From contig NZ_PIGG01000034.1 of NCBI RefSeq assembly GCF_002924445.1, positions 62,001-126,000 on the forward strand: a stretch of DNA of 64,000 bases, given 5' to 3'. Below, piece by piece: positions 9,819-17,987 of this stretch. Positions within the stretch are counted from its first letter, which is position 1, and each line of letters starts with the position of its first letter. Under the pieces are notes generated by a model. That model had not been told where the DNA came from and searched no databases. It was given only the letters and a program-made list of their open reading frames with translations. A program made the position numbers and the translations under genes. This DNA is from Minwuia thermotolerans (lineage in GTDB: Bacteria > Pseudomonadota > Alphaproteobacteria > Minwuiales > Minwuiaceae).

Positions 9819-10013
9819 TCGCGGCTCCCTTATGACAGCAAGCCGCCGCAGCGGGATTATTCATGTGCGACCTCGGCGCATCGCTTTGCGACGCCGTTGC
9901 AGCCGGCGGGCGGGGCCTGTCGCGCCCGCGTCCTTCGCGTGCCGCAGCCGGGACAGTGGGCCGCCGGGCGCGGGCGTATCTGGATCGTGCATATTGCCAT
10001 CTGGAGCAGAGCG

Positions 10014-11573
10014 ATGGACGCGGACACCGATCAGGAACAGGGGCGGCGCAAGGGCCGCCGCGGCGGCGGATCGGACGCCCGCCGCGACCGCCGGAAGGGC
10101 GGCGGCATGGAAAGCCAGCGTTTCATCACCCGCAAGCTGAAGCCCTATGAACTGCTGTCCGAGGAAGGCCTGGCGCTGATCGAGCGCAACGCCGACATCG
10201 TGCTCCGGGAGATCGGCATCGAGTTCCGCGGCGATCCGGAGGCGCTGGCCATCTGGCGCGACGCCGGCGCCGACGTCGACGGCGAGCGCGTGCGTTTTCC
10301 CGAAGGGCTCTGCCGGTCGCTGATCGGCACGGCCCCGGCGACATTCGTCCAGCACGCCCGCAATCCGGAGCGCTCGGTCGAGATCGGCGGCGACAGCACC
10401 GTCTTCGCCCCCGTCTACGGCCCGCCCTTCGTCCGCGATCTGGAAGGCAAGCGGCGTTACGCCACCATCGAGGATTTCCGCAACTTCGTCCGTTTGGCGT
10501 ACATGGCCCCGGCCATGCACCATTCCGGCGGCACGGTCTGCGAACCCGTCGACGTACCGGTGAACAAGCGGCATCTGGACATGATCGACGCCCATGTCCG
10601 CTTCTCCGACAAGCCCTTCATGGGTTCGGTCACCCATCCCGACCGCGCCGCGGATTCGGTTGCCATGGCGAAGATCGTCTTCGGCGAGGACTTCGTCGAC
10701 CGGAACTGCGTGCTGATCAACCTGATCAACGCCAACTCGCCGATGGTGTTCGACGAGACCATGCTGGGCGCGCTGAAGACCTATGCCCGGGCGGGGCAGG
10801 CCTGCATCGTCACGCCCTTCATCCTGGCCGGTGCTATGGCGCCCGTGACCGCCGCCGGCGTGCTGACCCAGACCCTGGCGGAGGCGATGGCCGGCATGGC
10901 CTTCGCACAGCTCTGCCGGCCCGGCGCGCCGGTGGTCTTCGGCAGCTTCGCCAGCTCGATCTCCATGCAGTCGGGGGCGCCGACCTTCGGCACGCCGGAG
11001 CCGGCGCTGGTGCTCTATGGCGCGACGCAGCTCGCGCGCAGGCTGGGCGTGCCCTTCCGTTCCGGCGGCGGTCTCTGCGGCTCCAAGACGCCCGACGCCC
11101 AGGCGGCCTATGAAAGCCTGGCGACGCTCAATCCGACCCTGATGGCCGGCGTGAACTTCGTCCTTCACGCCGCCGGCTGGCTGGAGGGCGGGCTGGTCTC
11201 GTCCTTCGAGAAGTTCGTCATGGACTGCGATCAGCTCGCCATGCTGCAGCGTTTCGCCGAGGGCGTGGACCTGAGCGAGAACGGCCAGGCCATGGACGCC
11301 ATCCGGGAGGTCGGCCCCGGCAGCCACTATCTGGGCTGCGCCCATACCCAGGCGAATTTCGAGACCGCCTTCTACCGTTCGCCGCTGACCGACAACAATT
11401 CCTACGAACAGTGGGAGGCGGAAGGCGCGCGGCGGATCGAGGAGCGCGCCAACGACCTGGTGCGCAAATGGCTGGCCGACTACCAGCAGCCGGCGCTGGA
11501 CCAGGGCGTGGGCGAGGCGCTCGACGACTATATCCGCCGCAAGAAGGATTCCATGCCCGACGCCTTCACCTGA
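10014..11573 (+). CDS. MttB-family methylamine:corrinoid methyltransferase, non-pyrrolysine type
   Basis: 519-aa member of the trimethylamine methyltransferase (MttB) superfamily. The reading frame is open throughout with no in-frame TAG, so it lacks the pyrrolysine of archaeal MttB. Such members, e.g. MtgB, demethylate quaternary amines such as glycine betaine. Landmarks: RNADIVLREIGIEFRGDPEA near residue 60, MHHSGGTVCEPVDVP, RSGGGLCGSKTPDAQAAYES, and a C-terminal DDYIRRKKDSMPD. The N-terminal 35 residues are a basic Arg/Gly-rich extension. The start at 10014 has GGAGC upstream and agrees with family length. It is transcribed away from its carrier protein. The substrate is inferred, not shown. 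Confidence 0.85.
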   Translation: MDADTDQEQGRRKGRRGGGSDARRDRRKGGGMESQRFITRKLKPYELLSEEGLALIERNADIVLREIGIEFRGDPEALAIWRDAGADVDGERVRFPEGLCRSLIGTAPATFVQHARNPERSVEIGGDSTVFAPVYGPPFVRDLEGKRRYATIEDFRNFVRLAYMAPAMHHSGGTVCEPVDVPVNKRHLDMIDAHVRFSDKPFMGSVTHPDRAADSVAMAKIVFGEDFVDRNCVLINLINANSPMVFDETMLGALKTYARAGQACIVTPFILAGAMAPVTAAGVLTQTLAEAMAGMAFAQLCRPGAPVVFGSFASSISMQSGAPTFGTPEPALVLYGATQLARRLGVPFRSGGGLCGSKTPDAQAAYESLATLNPTLMAGVNFVLHAAGWLEGGLVSSFEKFVMDCDQLAMLQRFAEGVDLSENGQAMDAIREVGPGSHYLGCAHTQANFETAFYRSPLTDNNSYEQWEAEGARRIEERANDLVRKWLADYQQPALDQGVGEALDDYIRRKKDSMPDAFT

Positions 11574-11678
11574 AAGGGCAACGCCGAACGGGCGCCCCAC
11601 CGGCGGGTCGAACGGCTGTTCGACGCAGAGATGCGGCGCGCCTTCGGATTCGGCGGCGGCGGGCACGGAACATGATCA

Positions 11679-11693
11679 CCCGCACAAGGCGGG
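11679..11693. repeat. Short palindromic repeat, family A
   Basis: CCCGCACAAGGCGGG, a five-base-pair stem with an ACAAG loop, between the convergent MttB-like and crotonase genes. The identical 15 bases recur at 53127-53141, also between convergent genes. It is probably a dispersed REP-type element that can also act as a bidirectional terminator. Confidence 0.6.
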
Positions 11694-11709
11694 GGCGATA
11701 TTCGGACTC

Positions 11710-12465
11710 TCAGTCCCGTTCGCCGTGGCGGCCCTGACCGCCGGCGAAGCGCGCCGCGCCCGCCAGCGCCTCGGCCCGCTTGGCGGCCTCGGCCAGGCGC
11801 TTCTCGTTGGCGAAGGCGTCCGCGAGACCGAAGTCGTACTGCTGCAGGGCCGACAGCCGGTCGGAGTGCATGGCGAGCTGCGGAAACTTCGCCAGCCGTT
11901 CCGCCATCGCGACCGCCGCGGCGCGGGCCTCGCCCTTCGCCACGACCTGGGTGACCAGGCCCCATTCCAGCGCCTTGGCCGCGTCCACGGGCTCGCCCGT
12001 CAGCAGCATGTGCAGCGCCCGGCCCTGGCCGACGATCCGCGGCAGGCGGACGGTGGTGCCGTCGCTCATCGGCACGCCGAAGCGGCGGCAGAAGACGCCG
12101 AAGACCGCCGTCTCGTCGGCGATGCGGATGTCGCAGCGCAGCGCGACGCCGAGGCCGCCGGCGACCGCATGGCCCTCGACGGCGGCGATCAGGGGTTTGG
12201 AGAGCACGGCGGCGTTCGGCCCTTCCGGGTCGCCGGCCCAGGCGACGTAGTCCGGCGCCATGGCCTTCAGGTCCGCCCCGGCGCAGAAGGCGCCGCCCGC
12301 ACCGGTCAGCACACCGGCGCGCTGTTCGCCGTCGGCGTCGAACTCGGCCAGCGCCCGGCCCAGCGCCCGGGCCGTCGGATCGTCCAGGGCGTTGCGCGCC
12401 TGCGGCCGGTTGATGGTGAAGACCGTGACAGGCCCCTCGCGCTCGACCAGCAATCCTGCGTCCAT
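11710..12465 (-). CDS. Enoyl-CoA hydratase/isomerase (crotonase) family protein
   Basis: 251-aa crotonase-fold protein acting on an acyl-CoA. The oxyanion-hole segment GAGGAFCAGADLKAM (about residues 55-70) and the second one VEGHAVAGGLGVALRCD (about 100) are clear. In the region where classical hydratases place their two catalytic glutamates, this protein has CRRFGVPMSDGTTVRLP, so a true hydratase activity is doubtful; isomerase, hydrolase or decarboxylase activities are possible. Length is normal. It is divergent from a GST gene over 62 bases. Confidence 0.85.
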   Translation of the reverse strand: MDAGLLVEREGPVTVFTINRPQARNALDDPTARALGRALAEFDADGEQRAGVLTGAGGAFCAGADLKAMAPDYVAWAGDPEGPNAAVLSKPLIAAVEGHAVAGGLGVALRCDIRIADETAVFGVFCRRFGVPMSDGTTVRLPRIVGQGRALHMLLTGEPVDAAKALEWGLVTQVVAKGEARAAAVAMAERLAKFPQLAMHSDRLSALQQYDFGLADAFANEKRLAEAAKRAEALAGAARFAGGQGRHGERD

Positions 12466-12490
12466 GACTTTGCCTCTCCCGCCTTCTCGC

Positions 12491-12505
12491 CTACCGTGCC
12501 GGTAG
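12491..12505. promoter_or_regulatory. Palindrome between crotonase and GST genes
   Basis: CTACCG-TGC-CGGTAG, perfect six-base arms, centred in the 62-base divergent spacer. It is well placed to be an operator shared by both genes; no regulator gene is adjacent. Confidence 0.45.
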
Positions 12506-12527
12506 CATAGCGCGGGAAGCGAGAGCC

Positions 12528-13214
12528 ATGGCGATACGGATGTACGATCTCTGCGGGGCGGAGCCCCAACGGCGCTTCAGCCCCTTCTGCTGGCGGGCGC
12601 GGCTCGCCCTGGCGCACAAGGGCCTGGAGGTCGAGACCATCCCCTGGCGCTTCACCGAGAAGGAGGCGATCGCCGCCCACGGCTCGAAGACCGTGCCGGT
12701 GATCCTGGACGGCGGGAAGGCGGTCTCCGATTCCTGGGCCATCGCGGAGTATCTCGAAGACGAATACCCGGACCGCCCGGCGCTGTTCCCCAACGGCCGC
12801 GGCGAGGCGCGCTTCGTCAAGGCGTGGTCGGAGGCGGTTCTGAGCGCCGGCATCATCACGCTCGTCGTCCATGACATCTACCAGCATCTCGATCCGGTGG
12901 ATCTGGACTACTTCCGGACCTCGCGCGAGAAGCGCTTCGGCAGGACACTGGAGGAGGTGCAGGCGGGCCGCGAGGACAGGGTGAAGGGCTTCCGCCAGTC
13001 GCTGACGCCGCTCAGGCTGACGCTGCAGGCCCAGCCCTGGGTCGCGGGCGCGCAGCCCGGCTTCGCCGATCACATGTGTGTCGCGCCCCTCCTCTGGGCG
13101 CGCGCGATCTCCGAATTCCCGCTGCTGGAAGCGGACGATCCGCTGAACGACTGGCGGAACCGCATGCTGGATCTGTATGACGGCCTGGCCCGCAGCGCGC
13201 CGGGCTACGATTGA
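12528..13214 (+). CDS. Glutathione S-transferase, beta-etherase-like clade
   Basis: 228-aa GST. The N-terminus reads LYxx-type strand then RFSPFCWRARLALAHKGLEVE, which resembles the SPY/SPF-W-R start of LigE-type beta-etherases rather than the CxxC of glutaredoxins. The cis-Pro loop (KTVPVILDGG) and DSWAIAEYLE follow, then a helical C-terminal domain to residue 228. It would use glutathione on an aromatic ether, haloacid or similar electrophile; substrate unknown. It is followed after 19 bases by an amidohydrolase gene on the same strand, so the two may be cotranscribed. Confidence 0.82.
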   Translation: MAIRMYDLCGAEPQRRFSPFCWRARLALAHKGLEVETIPWRFTEKEAIAAHGSKTVPVILDGGKAVSDSWAIAEYLEDEYPDRPALFPNGRGEARFVKAWSEAVLSAGIITLVVHDIYQHLDPVDLDYFRTSREKRFGRTLEEVQAGREDRVKGFRQSLTPLRLTLQAQPWVAGAQPGFADHMCVAPLLWARAISEFPLLEADDPLNDWRNRMLDLYDGLARSAPGYD

Positions 13215-13233
13215 CGGAAAGGACCGAACGATC

Positions 13234-14463
13234 ATGGACAAGGGACCGACGCTTTACGCCGGGGGGCTGGTTTTCGACGGGCTGGAGGCGCCACAGGCGG
13301 GCCTCGGGGTGCTGGTCGACAAGGGCCGCATCGAGGCCGTGAAGCCTGTGGCGGCGTTCGAAGGCTTCGCGGGCCGGCGCGTCGACACTTCTGGCGCGAC
13401 GCTGATGCCCGGGCTGATGGATTGCCACATCCACATCTGCTACGGGGCCGAGGGCAATCCGGGCGACGCGGCGGAGAAGCTGACGCTCTCGGCGCTGACC
13501 CTGAAGGCGATGGACAACGCCAGGAAGATCCTGGAAGGCGGCGTCGTCGCGGTGCGCGACTGCGGCGGCAAGGACTATGTCGACCTGGACGTGCGCGACG
13601 CTCTGAACGCCGGCCGCTTCCCCGGCCCGGTGATGCGCGCCTCGGGCAAGATGATCTGCATGACGGGCGGCCACGGCAACAAGAACGGCATCGTCGCCGA
13701 CGGCTGCGACGAGGTGATCAAGGCGGTGCGGACCAACGTTCACAAGGGCGTCGACGTCATCAAGATCATGGCCACGGGCGGGGTGATGACGCCCGGCGTG
13801 AATCCCGAGGACGCGCACTACTCGGCCGAGGAGATGGCCGCCGGGATATCGGAGGCGAAGCGTTTCGACAAGCGCACGGCCAGCCACGCCCAGGGCGCAG
13901 AAGGCATCCTCAACGCCGTGCGCGGCGGCATTCATTCCATCGAGCACGGCATCTTCATGAACGAGGAGTGCATCCGCGAGATGATCGAGCGCGGGGTCTT
14001 CCTGGTGCCGACGCTGGCGGCGGTGAAGAACATCATCGCCAACCGCGACCGGGGCATCCCGGCCTGGGCGGTGGAGAAATCGGAGCGGGTCTACGACATC
14101 CACATCGCCGCCTTCCGGGCCTATCAGGCCGCCGGCGGCAAGGTCGCCATGGGCACCGACGCGGGCACGCCCTTCAATCAGCACGGTGAGAACGCCCAGG
14201 AGCTGGCGCACATGGTCGAGGCCGGCATGTCCACGCTGGACGCGCTGATCGCCGGCACGTCCAATGCCGCGGAACTGATCGAACCGGGCGAGCGCGGCCG
14301 CGTGGCCGAGGGGCTGGTCGCGGACCTGCTGCTGGTGCGCGGCAACCCGGCCGAGGACATCGCCATGGCCGCCGAGCGCGCCAACCACCTGATGGTGATC
14401 AAGGACGGTCGGCCCTTCGCCGACCGCCGCGGGGGCGCCGAACTGGCCCAGGCGGCGGAGTAG
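13234..14463 (+). CDS. Metal-dependent amidohydrolase (imidazolonepropionase-like)
   Basis: 409-aa amidohydrolase-superfamily enzyme with all expected metal ligands: HxH in MDCHIHICYG (about residue 66), a Lys in GVDVIKIMATGG suited to carboxylation, His in ASHAQGAEGI and SIEHGIFM, and the catalytic Asp in MGTDAGTPFNQHG. The N- and C-terminal strands form the usual beta-sandwich. It hydrolyses a C-N bond (amide, imide or prolidase-like); substrate unknown. The ATG at 13234 gives the family-typical start; an upstream ATG inside the GST gene would add 19 residues. Confidence 0.88.
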   Translation: MDKGPTLYAGGLVFDGLEAPQAGLGVLVDKGRIEAVKPVAAFEGFAGRRVDTSGATLMPGLMDCHIHICYGAEGNPGDAAEKLTLSALTLKAMDNARKILEGGVVAVRDCGGKDYVDLDVRDALNAGRFPGPVMRASGKMICMTGGHGNKNGIVADGCDEVIKAVRTNVHKGVDVIKIMATGGVMTPGVNPEDAHYSAEEMAAGISEAKRFDKRTASHAQGAEGILNAVRGGIHSIEHGIFMNEECIREMIERGVFLVPTLAAVKNIIANRDRGIPAWAVEKSERVYDIHIAAFRAYQAAGGKVAMGTDAGTPFNQHGENAQELAHMVEAGMSTLDALIAGTSNAAELIEPGERGRVAEGLVADLLLVRGNPAEDIAMAAERANHLMVIKDGRPFADRRGGAELAQAAE

Positions 14464-14511
14464 ACCGGGACAGGCGATCCCCCGCCCGGCCGCACCTGCC
14501 GGTCCGGCCAT

Positions 14512-14538
14512 CCTCCCCCTTTGAACGCAAGGGGGAGG
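14512..14538. repeat. Palindromic repeat, family B (bidirectional terminator-like)
   Basis: Perfect ten-base arms CCTCCCCCTT and AAGGGGGAGG around a seven-base loop, followed by GGCCGGGGAGGGGG. The same design recurs at 58016-58036 with a three-base loop and nearly the same tail. Both lie between convergent genes. It is a dispersed intergenic repeat that may end transcription on both strands. Confidence 0.65.
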
Positions 14539-14557
14539 GGCCGGGGAGGGGGATCGG

Positions 14558-15796
14558 CTAACCCTGCGCGGTCAGGTCCTGCTCGGGGTTGGCGCCGACC
14601 TGATGGATGGAGAGGTCCGCGCCGCGGAACTCCTCCTCCTCGCCGAGTCGGATACCGATGGTGACCTTCAGCAGGCCGTAGACCGCGAAACCCGCCACGC
14701 AGGCGAAGGCCGCGCCGATCAGCGAACCGACGAGCTGGGACATGAAGGTCACGCCGCCCATGCCGCCCAGCGCCTCGAGGCCGAAGATGCCGCAGGCGAT
14801 GCCGCCCCAGAGGCCGCAGAGGCCGTGCAGCGGCCAGACGCCGAGCACGTCGTCGATCTTCCAGCGGTTGTGGCAGAGCTGGAAGAAGACCACGAAGATG
14901 ACGCCGGCCACCGCGCCCACGGCGAACGAGCCCACCGGGTGCATGACGTTGGAGCCGGCGCAGACCGCCACCAGGCCGGCCAGGGCGCCGTTGTGGACGA
15001 AGCCGGGGTCGTTGCGCCCGGCCAGCAGGGCCGCGAGGATGCCCCCGCCCATGGCCAGCAGCGAGTTCATGGCGACCAGGCCATTGATGCCTTCGACCGA
15101 CTGCGCGCTCATGACGTTGAAGCCGAACCAGCCGATGCAGAGCAGCCAGGTGCCCAGCGCCAGGAACGGGATGCTCGACGGCGGGATGCCCGCGGGGCTG
15201 CCGTCGCGGCGGTAGCGGCCGCGGCGCACGCCCAGCATGACCACAGCCCCCAGCGCGATCCAGCCGCCCATGGCGTGGACCACGATGGAGCCGGCGAAAT
15301 CGTTGAAGGCGGCGCCGAAGCTCTCGGTCATCCAGTCCTGGAAGCCGAAATTGCCGTTCCACACCAGGCCCTCGAAGAAGGGATAGACCACGCCCACGAC
15401 GATCGCGGTGGCCATCGCCTGGGGCCAGAACTTCGCCCGCTCGGCGATGCCGCCGGAGATGATCGCCGGGATGGCGGCCGCGAAGGTCAGCAGGAAGAAG
15501 AACTTGACCAGGCCGAAGCCCGACAGCCCGAAATCATGACCTTCCACCACTTCGGCGCCGGACAGCACCGTGGCGCTGACCAGGAAGCCCGTGCCGTAGG
15601 CGACCATGTAGCCGACGAGAAAATAGGCGACCATCGACACCGCGAAGTCGACGATGATCTTCACCAGCGCGTTGACCTGGTTCTTGTGCCGGACCGTGCC
15701 GACCTCCAGGAACGCGAAACCCGCGTGCATCGCAAACACCAGGATCGCGCCCATGAGCACGAAAAATACGTCCAGTCCGGAGACCACGTTCTCCAT
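14558..15796 (-). CDS. amt: Ammonium transporter (Amt/MEP/Rh family), second copy
   Basis: 412-aa inner-membrane ammonium channel with about 11 predicted membrane helices. Both pore histidines are present (SIVVHAMGG and WPLHGLCGLWGG), as is the ISGGIAERAKFWP signature. There is no signal peptide: it starts MENVVSGLDVFF. The ATG at 15796 is chosen over an upstream one because the first helix begins directly after it. A GGGAGGGA ribosome site precedes it. It follows the glnK-amt pair but is separated from it by an intrinsic terminator, so it has its own promoter. It may be a sensor-type or low-flux paralogue. Confidence 0.93.
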   Translation of the reverse strand: MENVVSGLDVFFVLMGAILVFAMHAGFAFLEVGTVRHKNQVNALVKIIVDFAVSMVAYFLVGYMVAYGTGFLVSATVLSGAEVVEGHDFGLSGFGLVKFFFLLTFAAAIPAIISGGIAERAKFWPQAMATAIVVGVVYPFFEGLVWNGNFGFQDWMTESFGAAFNDFAGSIVVHAMGGWIALGAVVMLGVRRGRYRRDGSPAGIPPSSIPFLALGTWLLCIGWFGFNVMSAQSVEGINGLVAMNSLLAMGGGILAALLAGRNDPGFVHNGALAGLVAVCAGSNVMHPVGSFAVGAVAGVIFVVFFQLCHNRWKIDDVLGVWPLHGLCGLWGGIACGIFGLEALGGMGGVTFMSQLVGSLIGAAFACVAGFAVYGLLKVTIGIRLGEEEEFRGADLSIHQVGANPEQDLTAQG

Positions 15797-15872
15797 CTTC
15801 TGATCCCTCCCGCATGGGATGGCCGGGCGGAGGGTCCGCCGCCATCTGCAACCGCCGCGGAAATACTCAATC

Positions 15873-15889
15873 TGCATGCCAGTTAGGCA
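15873..15889. promoter_or_regulatory. Possible NtrC site upstream of the second amt
   Basis: TGC-N11-GCA, the minimal NtrC binding pattern, about 80 bases before the amt start. It overlaps a weak sigma-54-like match on the minus strand at 15866-15881 (TGGCAT-N5-TTGAG), which has the right GG spacing but no GC at -12. Both cannot be used at once, so only nitrogen control of some kind is suggested. The remaining bases of 15797-16006 show no gene. Confidence 0.35.
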
Positions 15890-15998
15890 ACGCGGATTTC
15901 TGCCTATGTTTCAGGGACTTGGGCGTGGGTTCGGATTCGCGCCCGAATAAGTGATCAAGAAACAGTCAAATTGCCGCTGGAGAGGTCAGTGGCTGATC

Positions 15999-16031
15999 AA
16001 AAAATGGGCCCGGCGGGATTGCCGCCGGGCC
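15999..16031 (-). terminator. Intrinsic terminator of the glnK-amt operon
   Basis: On the minus strand, a perfect ten-base-pair stem (GGCCCGGCGG / CCGCCGGGCC, five-base loop, 16007-16031) is followed by CATTTTTTG. It lies about 60 bases after the amt stop at 16093 and is a textbook rho-independent terminator. Confidence 0.88.
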
Positions 16032-16092
16032 GGGTAGTGACGGTCTCTGGGGAGAGAGGCGAGACCGTGGGTTGCCTGTTGTGCGGTGCCGG

Positions 16093-17433
16093 TCAGATCC
16101 TCTGGGAGCCGGCGCCGAACTCGGGATAGGCCTCCATGCCGAGCTCCGCCCGGTCGAGGCCCATGTCCTCGTCTTCCTCGTCGGCGCGGACGCCGATGGT
16201 CGCCTTGAGGGCGAACCAGACGATGGCGCTGGCGATCGAGACGAAGAGGCCGATGGCGATGATGCCGACGATCTGGCCGCCGAAGCTGGCGTCGGAATTG
16301 GACACCGGCACGACCAGCGTGCCCCAGATGCCGCAGACCAGGTGGGCCGGGATGGCGCCGACCACGTCGTCGATCTTCAGCTTGTCGAGCAGCGGCACCG
16401 CGAGCACCACCAGCACGCCGCCAACGCCGCCGATCAGGATCGAGCCGCCCAGCGTGGGCGCCAGCGGTTCGGCGGTGATCGAAACCAGACCGCCGATCGC
16501 GCCGTTGAGCGCCATGGTCAGGTCGACCTTCTTGAAGACCACCTGGCTGGCGAGCATCGCCGCGATGACGCCGCCGGCCGCCGCCGCATTGGTATTGGCG
16601 AAGATGTCGGCGATGGCCACTGCATCGGCCGCGGAGCCCAGGGCGAGCTGCGAGCCGCCGTTGAAGCCGAACCAGCCGAGCCACAGGATGAAGGTGCCCA
16701 GCGTGGCGAGCGGCATCGACGAACCCGGCATCGGGTTGACGCGGCCGTCGGCGCCGTACTTGCCCCTGCGCGCGCCGATGATGATCGCGCCCATCAGGGC
16801 CGCCCAGCCGCCGGTGGAGTGCACCAGCGTCGAACCGGCGAAGTCGGAGAAACCGAACTCGGCGTCCAGCCAGCCCGCGCCCCATTCCCAGGAGCCCTGG
16901 ATCGGGTAGATGACGGCGGTCAGGAAGACGACGAAGATCAGGAACGGCCAGAGCTTCACGCGCTCGGCGACCGTGCCGGAGACGATCGAGGCCGCGGTGG
17001 CGACGAACACCATCTGGAAGAACCAGTCGGAGGTCGCGGCGTAGCCGGGGGCGTCCTCGGTCGGGAAGGCGTCGGCCAGGGCCGCCGTGTCATCGGGCGA
17101 CCAGAACAGGCTGAAGGAACCGATGTAGCCGCCCGCGTCGATGCCGTACATCAGGTCATAGCCGATCAGGTAGTACATGATGCCGGCGATCGAATAGAGC
17201 GAGATGTTCTTGACGCAGATGGTGGCGACGTTCTTCGAGCGCACCATGCCACTTTCCAGCATGGCGAAGCCGGCGGCCATGAACATGACCAGGAAGCCGC
17301 ACATCAGGAATGACAGGGTGTTGAAGACGAAGGCCGTCTCCCCCGACACCTGCGCGAAGGCGGGGGCCGCGGCCCCCAGGGCGAGCGCGGCCGCGACCGG
17401 TCCGCCCACCAGGATACGTTTCGATAGATTCAT
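16093..17433 (-). CDS. amtB: Ammonium transporter with signal peptide
   Basis: 446-aa Amt protein. A cleavable signal sequence of about 28 residues (MNLSKRILVGG... APAFAQ) precedes 11 predicted transmembrane helices, as in enterobacterial AmtB. The two pore histidines are present in STLVHSTGGW and IPAHLVCGIWG. It lies 20 bases downstream of glnK, the classical glnK-amtB operon in which GlnK plugs the channel under nitrogen sufficiency. A GGAGGG ribosome site precedes the ATG. Transcription should follow the sigma-54 promoter upstream of glnK and end at the terminator at 15999-16031. Confidence 0.95.
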   Translation of the reverse strand: MNLSKRILVGGPVAAALALGAAAPAFAQVSGETAFVFNTLSFLMCGFLVMFMAAGFAMLESGMVRSKNVATICVKNISLYSIAGIMYYLIGYDLMYGIDAGGYIGSFSLFWSPDDTAALADAFPTEDAPGYAATSDWFFQMVFVATAASIVSGTVAERVKLWPFLIFVVFLTAVIYPIQGSWEWGAGWLDAEFGFSDFAGSTLVHSTGGWAALMGAIIIGARRGKYGADGRVNPMPGSSMPLATLGTFILWLGWFGFNGGSQLALGSAADAVAIADIFANTNAAAAGGVIAAMLASQVVFKKVDLTMALNGAIGGLVSITAEPLAPTLGGSILIGGVGGVLVVLAVPLLDKLKIDDVVGAIPAHLVCGIWGTLVVPVSNSDASFGGQIVGIIAIGLFVSIASAIVWFALKATIGVRADEEDEDMGLDRAELGMEAYPEFGAGSQRI

Positions 17434-17453
17434 TCTGAATGGTCCCTCCGGTT

Positions 17454-17873
<420 letters not shown>

Positions 17874-17941
17874 TTATCGAGAAATTTCATGATGTTGACC
17901 GTAGAATTCGGCTCAGGACCGTGTCTGCCGATCAATCATAT

Positions 17942-17958
17942 TGCCTAAAATTTATGCA
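17942..17958. promoter_or_regulatory. NtrC-type enhancer site 1
   Basis: TGC-CTAAAATTTAT-GCA, fitting TGC-N11-GCA, centred about 112 bases upstream of the inferred glnK start point. Its A+T-rich centre is typical of NtrC sites. It forms one half of a larger 48-base dyad with site 2. Confidence 0.65.
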
Positions 17959-17970
17959 AAACAGCCTTGA

Positions 17971-17987
17971 TGCATAAAAATCAGGCA
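17971..17987. promoter_or_regulatory. NtrC-type enhancer site 2
   Basis: TGC-ATAAAAATCAG-GCA, fitting TGC-N11-GCA, 29 bases from site 1 (close to three helical turns). The two sites are mirror images: TTGCCT-N4-TTTATGCA-N12-TGCATAAA-N4-AGGCAA over 17941-17988. The outer arm overlaps the last codons of the amidase gene. Confidence 0.65.

Noticed and set aside
10014-11573. Possible pyrrolysine (in-frame amber) codon in the MttB-family gene
   Set aside because: The frame from 10014 to 11573 has no internal TAG; this is the non-pyrrolysine subgroup.
11604-11640. Small coding region between the MttB-like and crotonase genes
   Set aside because: Only extensions of frames from neighbouring genes pass through it; there is no ribosome site or codon pattern, and a repeat follows.
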